The notes beneath the pieces were generated by a model. It saw only the letters and a program-made list of their open reading frames with translations. It had not been told where the DNA came from and ran no database searches. The translations under genes and the position numbers were made by a program. 64,000 bases of DNA from Clostridiales bacterium. GTDB lineage: Bacteria; Bacillota; Clostridia; Oscillospirales; Oscillospiraceae. Shown one piece after another: positions 8,398 through 15,936 of the stretch. Positions within the stretch are counted from its first letter, which is position 1, and each line of letters begins with the position of its first letter. The DNA is taken from assembly GCA_902363045.1 (NCBI GenBank), contig CABIYX010000003.1, forward strand, positions 3,419 through 67,418. Reading direction: 5' to 3'.

Positions 8398-8701
8398 CTA
8401 TTCCTCCTTATTTGGGTCGAGCAGACTGCCGTCGTCCTCGTCCAGGGCCTCCAGGATCATGCGTACTCCCAGGCGGAAACCCCAGGACGAAGTTCTCCAG
8501 GGCCATGGTGCTGCCGATCTCATTCTCCGCGTTGATGAGCCGGAGCAGCAATGTTTTTTCCCTGTCCTCCAGCAGGGCGGTGAGTTTCTCCTCGCACTCC
8601 GCCGACTGTTCCATGGCCTTTTTCAGTGCAGTCCCCGATTTGACGATCTGATCGTTGGGGGTGATGTTTCCGAAGTACAGATTTTCCAGTGTGTCTCGCA
8701 T
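8398..8701 (-). pseudogene. DUF6809-family small protein gene, frameshifted
   Basis: ATG 8699-8701 follows AAAGGAGG. The first about 75 codons match the DUF6809 pattern seen in clostridial elements (LYFGNITPND, then EEKLTALLEDREK, then ENFVLGF). The family then continues with a helical stretch beginning RLGVRM. Here that tail (FRLGVRMILEALDEDD and so on) is present in another frame, because one extra base sits in the run at about 8477-8483. Reading across the shift gives a stop at 8398-8400, 3 bp before the integrase ATG, so the gene was in operon with the integrases. It is either a real pseudogene or a sequencing indel. The function of the family is unknown. Confidence 0.7.
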
Positions 8702-8802
8702 GTGTGCCGCCTCCTTTGTCAGCAACACACAATACCCGAATTTCCGCCCAATAGCCACCCCCAACCGCAACTATTTTCAGAAAGTTATCATCTGCGGGCA
8801 GG

Positions 8803-8836
8803 ATTTTATCTTTGTACTGCGGTCCAGATTTTGATA
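8803..8836 (+). repeat. dispersed element motif, copy B (degenerate)
   Basis: ATTTTATCTTTGTACTGCGG followed by AGATTTTGAT matches copies A, C and D in spacing, but the central palindrome has decayed (TGCGGTCC). It lies between the DUF6809 gene and the toxin-antitoxin pair. Confidence 0.4.
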
Positions 8837-8917
8837 TGCCTGCCATAGAAAAAACCGCCTGCATCTCTGCAGACAGTTCCGGTGACAAATCGTTTCTCCC
8901 TATGGAGAAGATTGTCT

Positions 8918-9253
8918 CTATTCGTTTGTTTCGTCGTCCTGCACATCTCCAAAGAGGATGCGAAGATAATCCCGGCGGCCGTAGAGCACACGATCCACAT
9001 AGACATCGTTGTCAAGAACTCGGTAAAAAGTGAGGTAACTGCCGGTCACAAGGAAACGATAATCACTCTCGATATCGGCAATCGAGGACAGGGACGCACC
9101 AATCAGACTGTGCTCCCGCAACCTGCGGATGTCCTTTGTGATGTTCCGTACCGTGGAGATCGCTGCGCTGGGATTTTCCAAATTCTTTGCGATATAGGAC
9201 TTGATCCCGGCCAAATCAGCCTGCGCCTCGTCGGATAAATGCAGGTTATTCAT
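8918..9253 (-). CDS. RelE/ParE-family toxin
   Basis: 111 residues with the ParE/RelE pattern: an N-terminal helix pair (LSDEAQADLAGIKSYIAKNL), a strand with Arg (DIRRLREH), DYRFLVTGSYLTFYRV, and the C-terminal strand VYVDRVLYGRRDYLRIL that holds the usual Arg/Tyr cluster. ParE members poison gyrase and RelE members cut mRNA at the ribosome; sequence alone does not decide which. It starts inside the antitoxin gene (8-bp overlap), the usual coupled arrangement with the antitoxin first. Confidence 0.88.
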   Translation of the reverse strand: MNNLHLSDEAQADLAGIKSYIAKNLENPSAAISTVRNITKDIRRLREHSLIGASLSSIADIESDYRFLVTGSYLTFYRVLDNDVYVDRVLYGRRDYLRILFGDVQDDETNE

Positions 9254-9500
9254 CTGCGATTCCGAGATGTTTCTCTACGGCCTCCAGCGTCAACCAGCCC
9301 TTTTCCTCCCCGGACTTGCGGCCCTTGGCCAGCTCGTTCATCAGCCGGAGGGTGGCCTGTGTCCGCTCATAGTCCTGCATGTCCACGATGGCGTAGCGGC
9401 CCCGGCCATTCTTCGTCAGAAAAACCGGAGCGCCAACTGCCACGTCATGCAGGACCTCCGTGTAATTACGCAGATCAGAGATGGGTTTGATGTTCGGCAT
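9246..9500 (-). CDS. Phd/YefM-family antitoxin
   Basis: 84 residues from ATG 9500. It begins MPNIKPISDLRNY and continues with PVFLTKNGRGRYAIVDMQDYER, the Phd/YefM DNA-binding fold. The C-terminal helix-rich tail would wrap the toxin. It has a near-consensus promoter at 9526-9554, whose -35 region lies in a CTGTTGAATTTTACAG dyad that may be the autoregulatory operator. The pair probably stabilises the mobile element (inference from family behaviour). Confidence 0.88.
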   Translation of the reverse strand: MPNIKPISDLRNYTEVLHDVAVGAPVFLTKNGRGRYAIVDMQDYERTQATLRLMNELAKGRKSGEEKGWLTLEAVEKHLGIADE

Positions 9501-9525
9501 GGTATTCAGCCCCTTTCTTGCCCTT

Positions 9526-9554
9526 AGTATACCTCGATCTGCTGTAAAATTCAA
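9526..9554 (-). promoter_or_regulatory. promoter of the toxin-antitoxin operon
   Basis: On the minus strand: TTGAAT (9549-9554), exactly 17 bp, TATACT (9526-9531). A CTGT...ACAG inverted repeat overlaps the -35 element, a plausible site for the Phd-type antitoxin. Confidence 0.65.
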
Positions 9555-9587
9555 CAGCATTTTTTACTGCGGTTTAATTGGTGATTG

Positions 9588-11393
9588 CTACCACCCCATG
9601 GTCATGCCGCCCATGTCCTGCCGGGGAGTTTCCTCATGGTCATCCGGCTTGTGGCCCATGGCGATCTTCTTTTCCCGGATTTTCCTCCGCAGCTTTCGGT
9701 CCACCTGCTGTCCTACCGGGGCGGCAGGGGGCACCGAGTTGTCACGAAAGATTTGACTCAGATGGTGGAGCAGCCGGGTGGCCGACAGGAACACATTGGG
9801 CCTGCGCGCCTGATCGAAGTGCTCCAGAAAGAAGTCGGCGTATTCGTTTCCCTGTTCTGCCGATTCATAGAAATACGCCCAGGCCTGCTCCCGGTCCTGT
9901 TTGATGCCCTGGCCGGTAAGGTACAGCTTTCCCAGAGCGTACTGGGCGTACTGGTTGCCCTGCTGGGCGGACTCGGTGAGATAGGACACCGCTTTGAGCA
10001 CGTCTTTCGGGACATCTTTCCCCTCCAGATACAGCTTTCCCAGGCGGTAGGCGGCGCAGGAGTTCCCCTGCGCCGCCGCTTTTCCATACCAGGATACCGC
10101 CTCATTCGTTCGATTTTGGCCTTGCAGGAGCTTTCCAAGAGCGTACTGGGCGAAGTCATATCCTGCGTCAGCCGCCCGCCGGAACCACAGTTCTGCTTGC
10201 TCATCATCGGGGAGAACACCCCGACCGTCCCGCCAGCACTTGCCCAGTTGGTAGGCGGCCAGGGAGAACCCTCTCTGCCAGAGCTGCTCCAGCACCTGCA
10301 CCTGTTCCGCCTTTTCACTCTCCGGATTTTCGTACTCCTCCAGCACTTCCTTGGCGCTCTGGTAGATTTCGGCCATCCGCCAGTTGGAGTTCCAGGTGAA
10401 GTACACCGCATCCTGGTCCTCATCCACCTCGTCTCTCATACGGGCATCCTCGAAGGTAAACGTGCCCAGCCGGAGCCGCTCCGCCTCCCGGATGACCATG
10501 TTTTTGATGGCTTTGAACTCCTTCTGCTGGGAGAGGGGCAGGCGCTCTCTGGGGGCGTCCTTGTAGTAACGTTCCAGCTCGTCCCGAAGCTGATTCCACT
10601 GTTCGTAGCACTCCGCCACCTCCGGGACCTTGGCCAGTTCATCCACGATGGCATCCACCTGCGCCTTTGCCGGCTTTTTCAGGTAGCCATAGACCTTCTT
10701 GCCCTTGTGGTCTTCCAACATCCCGGCCAGCGTCTCCATCTGCTCCGCGATGGCCGGGCTGTGACACAGACCTGTCTCCATCTCCCGAATGAGCCGCCCC
10801 ATGGCCTCCGTCGCCTCGTCCCGCACTTGGCTGTAGGACAGATCTTTTTGCTGATACAGGGACAGCAGTTCGTCCCGGAAGATCTCATTGGACAGCTGGG
10901 AGCGCATTTTTTCGATGCCCTTTTCCGTGAGATACCCCTGCTTTGGATCCGCCGACCAGATCATCATGTGGATGTGGGGGTGGTGCTTCTCGTCGTGGAA
11001 GGCGGCACACCATCGGAAGCTGCTGGGCGAAATCTTCATGGCCTGAGCCAGCTCCGTCTGGTGGGCCAGCAATAACCTGCGCCAGCTCTCGCTGGTTTCG
11101 TAGCCCAGCCGGTGTGCATCCTTCCGTTTCAGGGAGTAGACGAAGGTCCACACCGGCCCGGTGTGCCCGTTGATCTCCTCCATGGTTTTCTCCAGATCGG
11201 CGGGACCGTCAGCGGAGAACAAGCCGTGGGAGCGGGGACGTTCCGCCATGTATTCCAGGTAGCCGCCGCCGTCATGGGCGGGGTGCGGAGCCTCGATCAG
11301 CTCCACACCCTCCCGGGTGGCGATGTACTCGGCGTAGTGACCGCCGCCGTTTCCCGGCTTGATGTAGCCCGACTTCTGGATTAGTCCCGGCAT
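9588..11393 (-). CDS. MobP3-family relaxase fused to Sel1 repeats
   Basis: 601 residues. The N-terminal about 200 are a relaxase: WTFVYSLKR, then FRWCAAFHDEKHHPHIHMMIW with the metal-binding HxH. A charged middle region follows. About residues 350-530 contain a run of Sel1-like/TPR repeats of roughly 36 residues, with the pattern AAYQLGK...W.RRAADAG and AQYALGKLYL.G. The C-terminal tail is basic. The relaxase nicks the transfer origin and leads the strand during mobilization; Sel1 repeats mediate protein contacts, perhaps with a type IV coupling protein (inference). ATG 11393 shares one base with the stop of the MobC-like gene; an in-frame GTG at 11396 is less likely. Confidence 0.85.
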   Translation of the reverse strand: MPGLIQKSGYIKPGNGGGHYAEYIATREGVELIEAPHPAHDGGGYLEYMAERPRSHGLFSADGPADLEKTMEEINGHTGPVWTFVYSLKRKDAHRLGYETSESWRRLLLAHQTELAQAMKISPSSFRWCAAFHDEKHHPHIHMMIWSADPKQGYLTEKGIEKMRSQLSNEIFRDELLSLYQQKDLSYSQVRDEATEAMGRLIREMETGLCHSPAIAEQMETLAGMLEDHKGKKVYGYLKKPAKAQVDAIVDELAKVPEVAECYEQWNQLRDELERYYKDAPRERLPLSQQKEFKAIKNMVIREAERLRLGTFTFEDARMRDEVDEDQDAVYFTWNSNWRMAEIYQSAKEVLEEYENPESEKAEQVQVLEQLWQRGFSLAAYQLGKCWRDGRGVLPDDEQAELWFRRAADAGYDFAQYALGKLLQGQNRTNEAVSWYGKAAAQGNSCAAYRLGKLYLEGKDVPKDVLKAVSYLTESAQQGNQYAQYALGKLYLTGQGIKQDREQAWAYFYESAEQGNEYADFFLEHFDQARRPNVFLSATRLLHHLSQIFRDNSVPPAAPVGQQVDRKLRRKIREKKIAMGHKPDDHEETPRQDMGGMTMGW

Positions 11394-11806
11394 CACTCAG
11401 CCCCCTTTTGGTAACGAACAGTGTCTTCGAAGCTGATCTCGCCGTTGGTTTCCTTTACCTCTTTGACACAGCGGACGCGGGCTTTCCGCAGCTGATCCGG
11501 GTCGATCTCTATGTCGGCGGCCAGAATATTCCCCATGAGGTTTTGATCCACCGACAGCTTGAACAGCAGGTGTCCCATCCGTTTACCGAATGCATTCAGC
11601 TTGCCTTCCAGCACATCGGCGAGAACCCGGGGCAGGTAAGCATCGGCAGATTCTGCGTCCAGGTAACCGGAGTAGAAACGGATGGCCTTTTCGATAAATT
11701 CATTTCTGGTGGAGCAGTTATCTTGCTGGTAGCGCGATTCCACCTCGGTCCAGGCGGATTTACTGAGCCAGACGGAATGTTTCTTATTTTCCTTTTTCAA
11801 ATTCAA
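11393..11806 (-). CDS. MobC-like relaxosome accessory protein (ribbon-helix-helix)
   Basis: 137 residues. The N-terminal 50 look like a ribbon-helix-helix DNA binder (KKHSVWLSKSAWTEVE, then STRNEFIEKAIRFYSGYL). A helical region follows with the conserved stretch FKLSVDQNLMGNILA. It sits directly before the relaxase and is translationally coupled to it, the position of accessory proteins that bind oriT. The start is a TTG (11804-11806) with AAGGAGAGG seven bases upstream; no ATG start is available with as good a site. Confidence 0.75.
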   Translation of the reverse strand: MNLKKENKKHSVWLSKSAWTEVESRYQQDNCSTRNEFIEKAIRFYSGYLDAESADAYLPRVLADVLEGKLNAFGKRMGHLLFKLSVDQNLMGNILAADIEIDPDQLRKARVRCVKEVKETNGEISFEDTVRYQKGAE

Positions 11807-12150
11807 AATCCTCTCCTTATTGCATCAGCGCCGCCCGAAAGCCTGTCACAGCGGGGATTCAGGCGGCTTTTGAGAAAAAACAGCGCCAATCTCAAATCGG
11901 GTTAGTCGGAACAGCGCCAACTCCAACCCCTGAAACCGCCCGCACTGCGGGCGGAAGTGACCGCCCAGGCGCCATAAAAGCGCCAGGGCTTTCTCCTGCT
12001 TTTCCTTTCGTCCTCCGTAAACCAGTTATGGGGCGGCAAATTCCCCGGATAGGCCTCCTCCACAGCGGTGGAACAACGGGCCAAATCCGCCCTGAAAGCC
12101 CCAGGTGGGGCAGGGACTCTGCCCTGCCCCAAAAGAGGGCACACAGCCCC
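11807..12150. other. intergenic region, candidate oriT of element 1
   Basis: No convincing gene. It contains several hairpins: CCGCCCGC...GCGGGCGG near 11937-11955, GGCGCCATAAAAGCGCC near 11970, and a GGGGCAGGG...CCCTGCCCC stem near 12107-12131 that could also terminate transcription. Its place between the RepA-like and MobC/relaxase genes is where such elements usually carry oriT. No nic site can be identified. Confidence 0.35.
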
Positions 12151-12534
12151 TCACAGGCCGTTACACAGGGGAAGCCGCTTGCTGCAGGGAACGGTGTGCT
12201 GCGGCAGAAAGATTCGGCAGTATTCCTCCGGCCCGGACACCAGATGCCGGCGCATCATCTCGCCGCACTGAAACATCTGGAGCACCGCATTTCGATAACA
12301 GGCCTTAATCTCCTCACGGCACTCCTTCGCAAAGACTCTTTGTTCATCTGTCAGGGTTCCACGACTCTCATCGCAGAGGAACAGGGCCACCCCGTCTTCG
12401 TCGATAGACTCCTCGTGCGTACGGTTCCACCTGTTGACAATGTACCGCCGCATGTCTATGGTGCGCCGTGCTGACAGAGACGGGTTCTGCTCAATCACGC
12501 AGTCGATCATCTGCATCAGCATCCGGATGCACAC
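12151..12534 (-). CDS. small protein of unknown function
   Basis: 127 residues if started at 12534; internal Met codons at 12522 and 12516 are alternatives. It overlaps the end of the RepA-like gene by up to 19 bp, suggesting coupled translation. No domain is recognised. It has four Cys spread through the chain and an acidic middle (HEESIDEDGVALFL). Support for reality comes from its end: the last codons and the bases after the stop (GGCCTGTGA, then GCTGTGTGC) are shared with the end of the RepA-like gene in element 2. Confidence 0.5.
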   Translation of the reverse strand: MCIRMLMQMIDCVIEQNPSLSARRTIDMRRYIVNRWNRTHEESIDEDGVALFLCDESRGTLTDEQRVFAKECREEIKACYRNAVLQMFQCGEMMRRHLVSGPEEYCRIFLPQHTVPCSKRLPLCNGL

Positions 12535-12956
12535 TCCTTTCTCTTCAGCGCCGCCATGCGCTGTTCCGCTCTCTGCCGTTCCAGTGCCAGGTCAGCCGCG
12601 TGGAGCTGCCGCTCATAGAACTGTTCGATGGACATCTGGATGGGCAGGATGTAGTAACGCAGACAGCCGTTGAGGGTGCGGCCGTCCCGGGTGGTGACGG
12701 TGGTGCGCTCCGTCCGGACCAGGCCACGATCCTCCAGCTCGGCCACATACTTGCGTACTGTGTTGACGCTCATCCCCACCGCCTCTCCGATGGTCCGGTA
12801 GCTGGCCACGCACTGGTAGGTCCTCCGGTCCTCCCGGTGGAGGAGAAATCCGTAGACCGCGATCGCCCCGGCAGACAGTCCCAGGGAGAAGATCTCGTTG
12901 GGGAGGGGGAAGTAGTTCTTGACGGGATCACGCTTGGGCCAGTGCTGTTTTCTCAT
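12516..12956 (-). CDS. RepA-like winged helix-turn-helix protein
   Basis: 146 residues from ATG 12956, preceded by GGGAGGTG. The motif FPLPNEIFSLGLSAGAIAVYGFLLHRED matches the N-terminal domain of RepA_N-type initiators and related element proteins, followed by the winged-helix SYRTIGEAVGMSVNTVRKYVAELEDRGLV. The C-terminal third is helical and basic. It may start replication of the excised circle or regulate the module; the short length favours regulation. It overlaps the upstream excisionase gene by 4 bp (ATGA). A paralogue is at 32794-33198 in the same gene order. Confidence 0.75.
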   Translation of the reverse strand: MRKQHWPKRDPVKNYFPLPNEIFSLGLSAGAIAVYGFLLHREDRRTYQCVASYRTIGEAVGMSVNTVRKYVAELEDRGLVRTERTTVTTRDGRTLNGCLRYYILPIQMSIEQFYERQLHAADLALERQRAEQRMAALKRKECASGC

Positions 12957-13162
12957 TTGGCACCTCCCGACTGTCCCTCCGCCCACTGGATGAACTTCTC
13001 TTTCGGAACTACCATTCGGCTCCCCACCCGCAACGTGGGGAAGCCGGGATCGTTGAGCAGCTCGTAGGCGGTGGAGATGGACACGCCCAGCACCTGCGCC
13101 ACCATCTTGGCATTGAGGAACAGGGGCAGGTCGTCGTAGGATTTGTAGACAGACAGTTTCAA
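12953..13162 (-). CDS. excisionase-family DNA-binding protein
   Basis: 69 residues. The pattern is LPLFLNAKMVAQVLGVSISTAYELLNDPGFPTLRVGSRMVVPKEKFIQW, the MerR-like helix-turn-helix used by Xis proteins. The start is TTG (13160-13162) with CGGAGGT ten bases upstream. It is the first gene of the minus-strand module and overlaps the RepA-like gene by 4 bp. It probably directs the tandem recombinases toward excision. The element 2 homologue at 33195-33404 shares most of the protein. Confidence 0.85.
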   Translation of the reverse strand: MKLSVYKSYDDLPLFLNAKMVAQVLGVSISTAYELLNDPGFPTLRVGSRMVVPKEKFIQWAEGQSGGAK

Positions 13163-13665
13163 TGCTTAGTACCTCCGGTGTTTTAAATTCAGAGAAAAAA
13201 TTTCTTGCGTTTCGGAGGTCTCTCTGTTAAACTGGGACACAGATCAGGCTGTGTTTTCCGAAACGCGGCAGGCCGCTGAACTGTTGCAGCAGTTCGGCGG
13301 CTTTTTTTGCAGGAGCTGTCTTTTTAGATCTGTCTGGCCATGCACCATACCCGTTCCTGCCCTGCGGCCTTGTTTGACCAACACAGCGTTTTCTTCCCCT
13401 TGGTATGCTCGACCGCTCCTTCTATGACGGCGTCCTGGCATTACTTCTCCGGGGAGTATCGTCTCTGGTGATGGGTATTCGTTTTTCAAGGTGCCGTTCC
13501 GAATGTTTGGGACCAATTTCCCGTTGACAATCGTATTTGCGGGTGTTAGACTATTGTAAGATTATTTTGACAGCTCCTTTTCAACTGTATCGTAACATGA
13601 TTTCCAGTCGCCGTCAAGACTATCTTAAAAATAATTTGTGATTGTCTATTTTGGAGGGCGCCGAC
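13163..13665. other. divergent intergenic region
   Basis: It separates the excisionase (minus) and DUF6076 (plus) genes. It contains a GC-rich hairpin plus seven T residues on the plus strand (13272-13308) with no plus-strand gene before it. It also has two imperfect copies of an AT-rich segment starting AGACTAT (near 13549 and 13617) around a TTGACA at 13567-13572, possibly operators for the DUF6076 gene. Confidence 0.4.
13272..13308 (+). terminator. Rho-independent terminator of a possible small RNA
   Basis: GCCGCTGAACTG, a 6-nt loop, CAGTTCGGCGGC (12-bp stem with one G-T pair) and TTTTTTT. No coding gene on the plus strand precedes it for many kilobases, so it may end a short RNA transcribed against the leader of the excisionase/RepA-like module. 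Confidence 0.65.
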
Positions 13666-14631
13666 ATGTGGTATGCCAAGATGTACTTCTCTGAGAAAAA
13701 AGAGGTTTTCCAATTTGATAGCCACGGGGTCCAGGGCGTTCCCTCGACCTACAAGGAACTCCCGTTCCTGGAGAGCCTGCTGTCTTTTCTGGAGACCGAC
13801 TGTAAGGAGCTGGAGCCCCTGCTGCGGCGGGCTTATGAGAATTGGTCCCTTCTGATCGACAGGGATGATAAAGAGGCTGGGGTCCGTACCTTGATGGACC
13901 TGGGTGACCTTGGGAGCCGGCACATCTACCTGCATCTTCTGTATGTGCGCTGGTTTGAGCGGTTTGGACGCATGGGGATCACCCAGGACCGGGGGAGCAG
14001 GGAGGATCAGGAGATGCTGGAGGAGCTGCAGAGCCTTCCGAAGCAGCTCCCACTGTATCAGCAGCAGGTACAGCGTTTCTTTGATCTCGTTCTGGATGTG
14101 GACAAGGCAGGACGGGATCCCCAGCAGCAGGCGTCGGCCCACTATCTCTACGATGCCCCCAAGGACCCGTCTCTGTTCTCCTTCCGGCCTATCCCCCTCA
14201 GCTTTGAACCGGTGGAGCCGGGCCGGTGCTCGCCGGTTCTGTATCCCATCCACATTTCGGACATGATCGACTACTCCCTGCGCAGCTGCGTGGAGCGCGG
14301 CATTACTGTTCGGCGGTGCAAGAACTGCGGACGGTGGTTCCCCCAGACCGGCCGGGTCAGCGCGGAGTACTGTGAGCGTCCGGTGGCTTCCGGACAGCAG
14401 ACCTGCCGGGAGGCCGGAGCCTTCCAGCAGTGGACCAAGAAGCAATCCGACGATCCGGTGTTCAAGGCCTACCGCAAGGAGTACAAGAAGCGCTTTGCCT
14501 GGATCAAGGCCGGCCGTATCACCGACGAGCAGTTCTACGCCTGGAGCGAACAGGCCAGAGAGATGAAAAAGAAATGCGACCGGGAGGTCATCACCCTGGA
14601 CGAGTTCAAGGACTGGCTGGGGAAGCCGTGA
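13666..14631 (+). CDS. DUF6076 domain-containing protein
   Basis: 321 residues from ATG 13666, with GGAGG eight bases upstream. The first about 200 residues are helical and unremarkable. About residues 210-260 contain a zinc-finger-like block, RRCKNCGRWFPQ followed by YCERP and TC (C-x2-C...C...C), and then a basic helical tail rich in Lys and Arg. This is the DUF6076 layout seen in Firmicutes accessory DNA; its function is unknown, but the zinc block and basic tail suggest nucleic-acid binding. It is transcribed away from the excisionase module and ends at a clear terminator. Confidence 0.75.
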   Translation: MWYAKMYFSEKKEVFQFDSHGVQGVPSTYKELPFLESLLSFLETDCKELEPLLRRAYENWSLLIDRDDKEAGVRTLMDLGDLGSRHIYLHLLYVRWFERFGRMGITQDRGSREDQEMLEELQSLPKQLPLYQQQVQRFFDLVLDVDKAGRDPQQQASAHYLYDAPKDPSLFSFRPIPLSFEPVEPGRCSPVLYPIHISDMIDYSLRSCVERGITVRRCKNCGRWFPQTGRVSAEYCERPVASGQQTCREAGAFQQWTKKQSDDPVFKAYRKEYKKRFAWIKAGRITDEQFYAWSEQAREMKKKCDREVITLDEFKDWLGKP

Positions 14632-14655
14632 GGACAAATCGGCAGAAAATGAGCA

Positions 14656-14690
14656 ACGGGACGCGCCCAAAGGCGCGTCCCGTGTATTCT
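14656..14690 (+). terminator. terminator after the DUF6076 gene
   Basis: 12-bp perfect stem ACGGGACGCGCC/GGCGCGTCCCGT with a CAAA loop, followed by a T-rich stretch. Confidence 0.7.
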
Positions 14691-14732
14691 TTGTATTTGC
14701 GATGCAGATCTCGATGGACTTGTGGTAGTGTC

Positions 14733-14887
14733 AAAAATTGGACCTGTTGACAAAGTCCTATTTGAAAAAATAGGCTAATTTTCCACCCAGGTTGTTGTAG
14801 GTTTATAGCCAAATATGAGTTATTCCCTAAACTTTTTCCAACGCAATTTTGGGACAAATCGACTTTGTCAACAGGCCTCAAATTTTT
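14733..14887. repeat. 155-bp inverted-repeat element (MITE-like)
   Basis: Perfect 15-bp inverted repeats (14743-14757 and 14861-14875; CCTGTTGACAAAGTC) extend with one gap into AAAAATT on both sides. The interior of about 100 bp has no ORF. Ends of the TTTGTCAACAG type are common in clostridial insertion sequences, so this may be a miniature derivative. Confidence 0.6.
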
Positions 14888-14949
14888 CGCAAAATGATTT
14901 GCAGACTCTGGGATGAACAAACTCAGCCGGCAATAGAGGTGTCCTCAAT

Positions 14950-15108
14950 GGCGACCTCCTTCATCTTCATAGAACGCAGTTCCTCCACCACAGCCTTGGC
15001 CTTCTTGCGGGCAGCTTTCTTGCCTTCCTGGGCGTGGATCGTTTTGAGCATCTTGGTCACCAGATTCACCTTGAAACGAGGCGTCACGGAGAACACATTG
15101 CAGTATCG
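14950..15108 (-). pseudogene. IS256-family transposase fragment
   Basis: About 50 codons resemble the C-terminal half of IS256/Mutator-type transposases: NVFSVTPRFKV, then KMLKTIHAQE and AKAVVEELRSMK. Both flanks are lost. It lies beside the MITE-like repeat and just downstream of the defence-like operon, which fits a region with repeated insertion. Confidence 0.7.
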
Positions 15109-15180
15109 CAACGGTCTCTGAACCGATAAAAGTCGAGGAAGAATCACTTAATTCGGCAAGGGTGATCATCCGATTATGCT

Positions 15181-15204
15181 AAAAGCGAGCCTTGCGGCCC
15201 GCTT
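15181..15204 (-). terminator. terminator of the 15.2-26.0 kb operon
   Basis: On the minus strand, AGCGGGCC...GGCTCGCT followed by TTTT, located 28 bp after the SfsA-like gene. Confidence 0.55.
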
Positions 15205-15231
15205 TCAATAGATTCGGAAGAATGGAGGCTA

Positions 15232-15915
15232 TTATCCAACCAACACCGGGATGGTTGAATGAATGAGCGGACAGCCGTCTTTCATTTTCAGTGTAATCCC
15301 ATAAACCGTCATTCCTTTTTCTAAGCATACATTGAACAAGCGGGCGTATTCCTCAATACCATTGTTAATCTGTATCTCTCTGACGTGGTGACTAAAGGCT
15401 GCAAAGAGATAACAAACCTTGAAACCTTTATCCAAAAGAGAGGATAACTGCACTAATTGTTTGATTCCACGTTCCGAATACACCGTTGGGAATAGGGCGG
15501 TCTTTTGGAATGAGAGAATGCTTTTGATTTCTATGAGAGTTTTTGTGTCCTCAATATACAGATCGCTTTTATAGCCTCCGATCTTCTTTTCTCGGACAAT
15601 CTGCCTTCGTAAGCCAAGAAATGAAAAACGCCGTTTGGGAAGTGCCTCTTCGATAATCCTGTTCGCCTGAGATAGATTCAGAAGAATAAACTCGTTTTTG
15701 ATTTTCACGGCATAGATTGCATATTCTGTTCGTGCGTCTTTGGCCTGATTGTGCTTCAAAAGAACAGTGCGACCTTTCATATCGATAAAGTTACCCAATC
15801 TACAGGAGGACGGGATGTAGCATTCAACATCCTTACTGTCTATGGTAACCTGACAAAGAAAGCGGTTCTTGCTTTCCTCCTTGAAGGTTCCATAAATCAT
15901 TTTTGCTTCAGTCAT
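15232..15915 (-). CDS. SfsA-family DNA/RNA nuclease
   Basis: 227 residues, the usual SfsA size. The N-terminal OB-like part (CQVTIDSKDVECYIPSSCRLG) is followed by the nuclease core with YKSDLYIEDTKTLIEIKSI (D...E-x-K), FPTVYSERGIKQLVQLSSLL and FAAFSHHVREI. SfsA proteins were first named for sugar-fermentation effects and are now classed with restriction-type nucleases. Being the last gene of an operon with DNA-translocase ATPases, 21 bp after the FtsK-like gene, suggests it cuts nucleic acid for that system (inference). The gene is AT-rich compared with the core genome. Confidence 0.8.
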   Translation of the reverse strand: MTEAKMIYGTFKEESKNRFLCQVTIDSKDVECYIPSSCRLGNFIDMKGRTVLLKHNQAKDARTEYAIYAVKIKNEFILLNLSQANRIIEEALPKRRFSFLGLRRQIVREKKIGGYKSDLYIEDTKTLIEIKSILSFQKTALFPTVYSERGIKQLVQLSSLLDKGFKVCYLFAAFSHHVREIQINNGIEEYARLFNVCLEKGMTVYGITLKMKDGCPLIHSTIPVLVG

Positions 15916-15936
15916 TTGCTACACCCCGTCATCCGG

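Noticed and set aside
9585..11075. 496-codon plus-strand open frame
   Set aside because: It is a mirror of the relaxase gene; no start signal and no recognisable motifs.
11902..12144. 80-codon minus-strand open frame
   Set aside because: It lies in a hairpin-rich region that is better explained as a transfer origin or terminator area; no start signal.
13244..13516. 90-codon minus-strand open frame
   Set aside because: It runs through a strong hairpin, has no ribosome binding site and no similarity; composition is unlike a protein.
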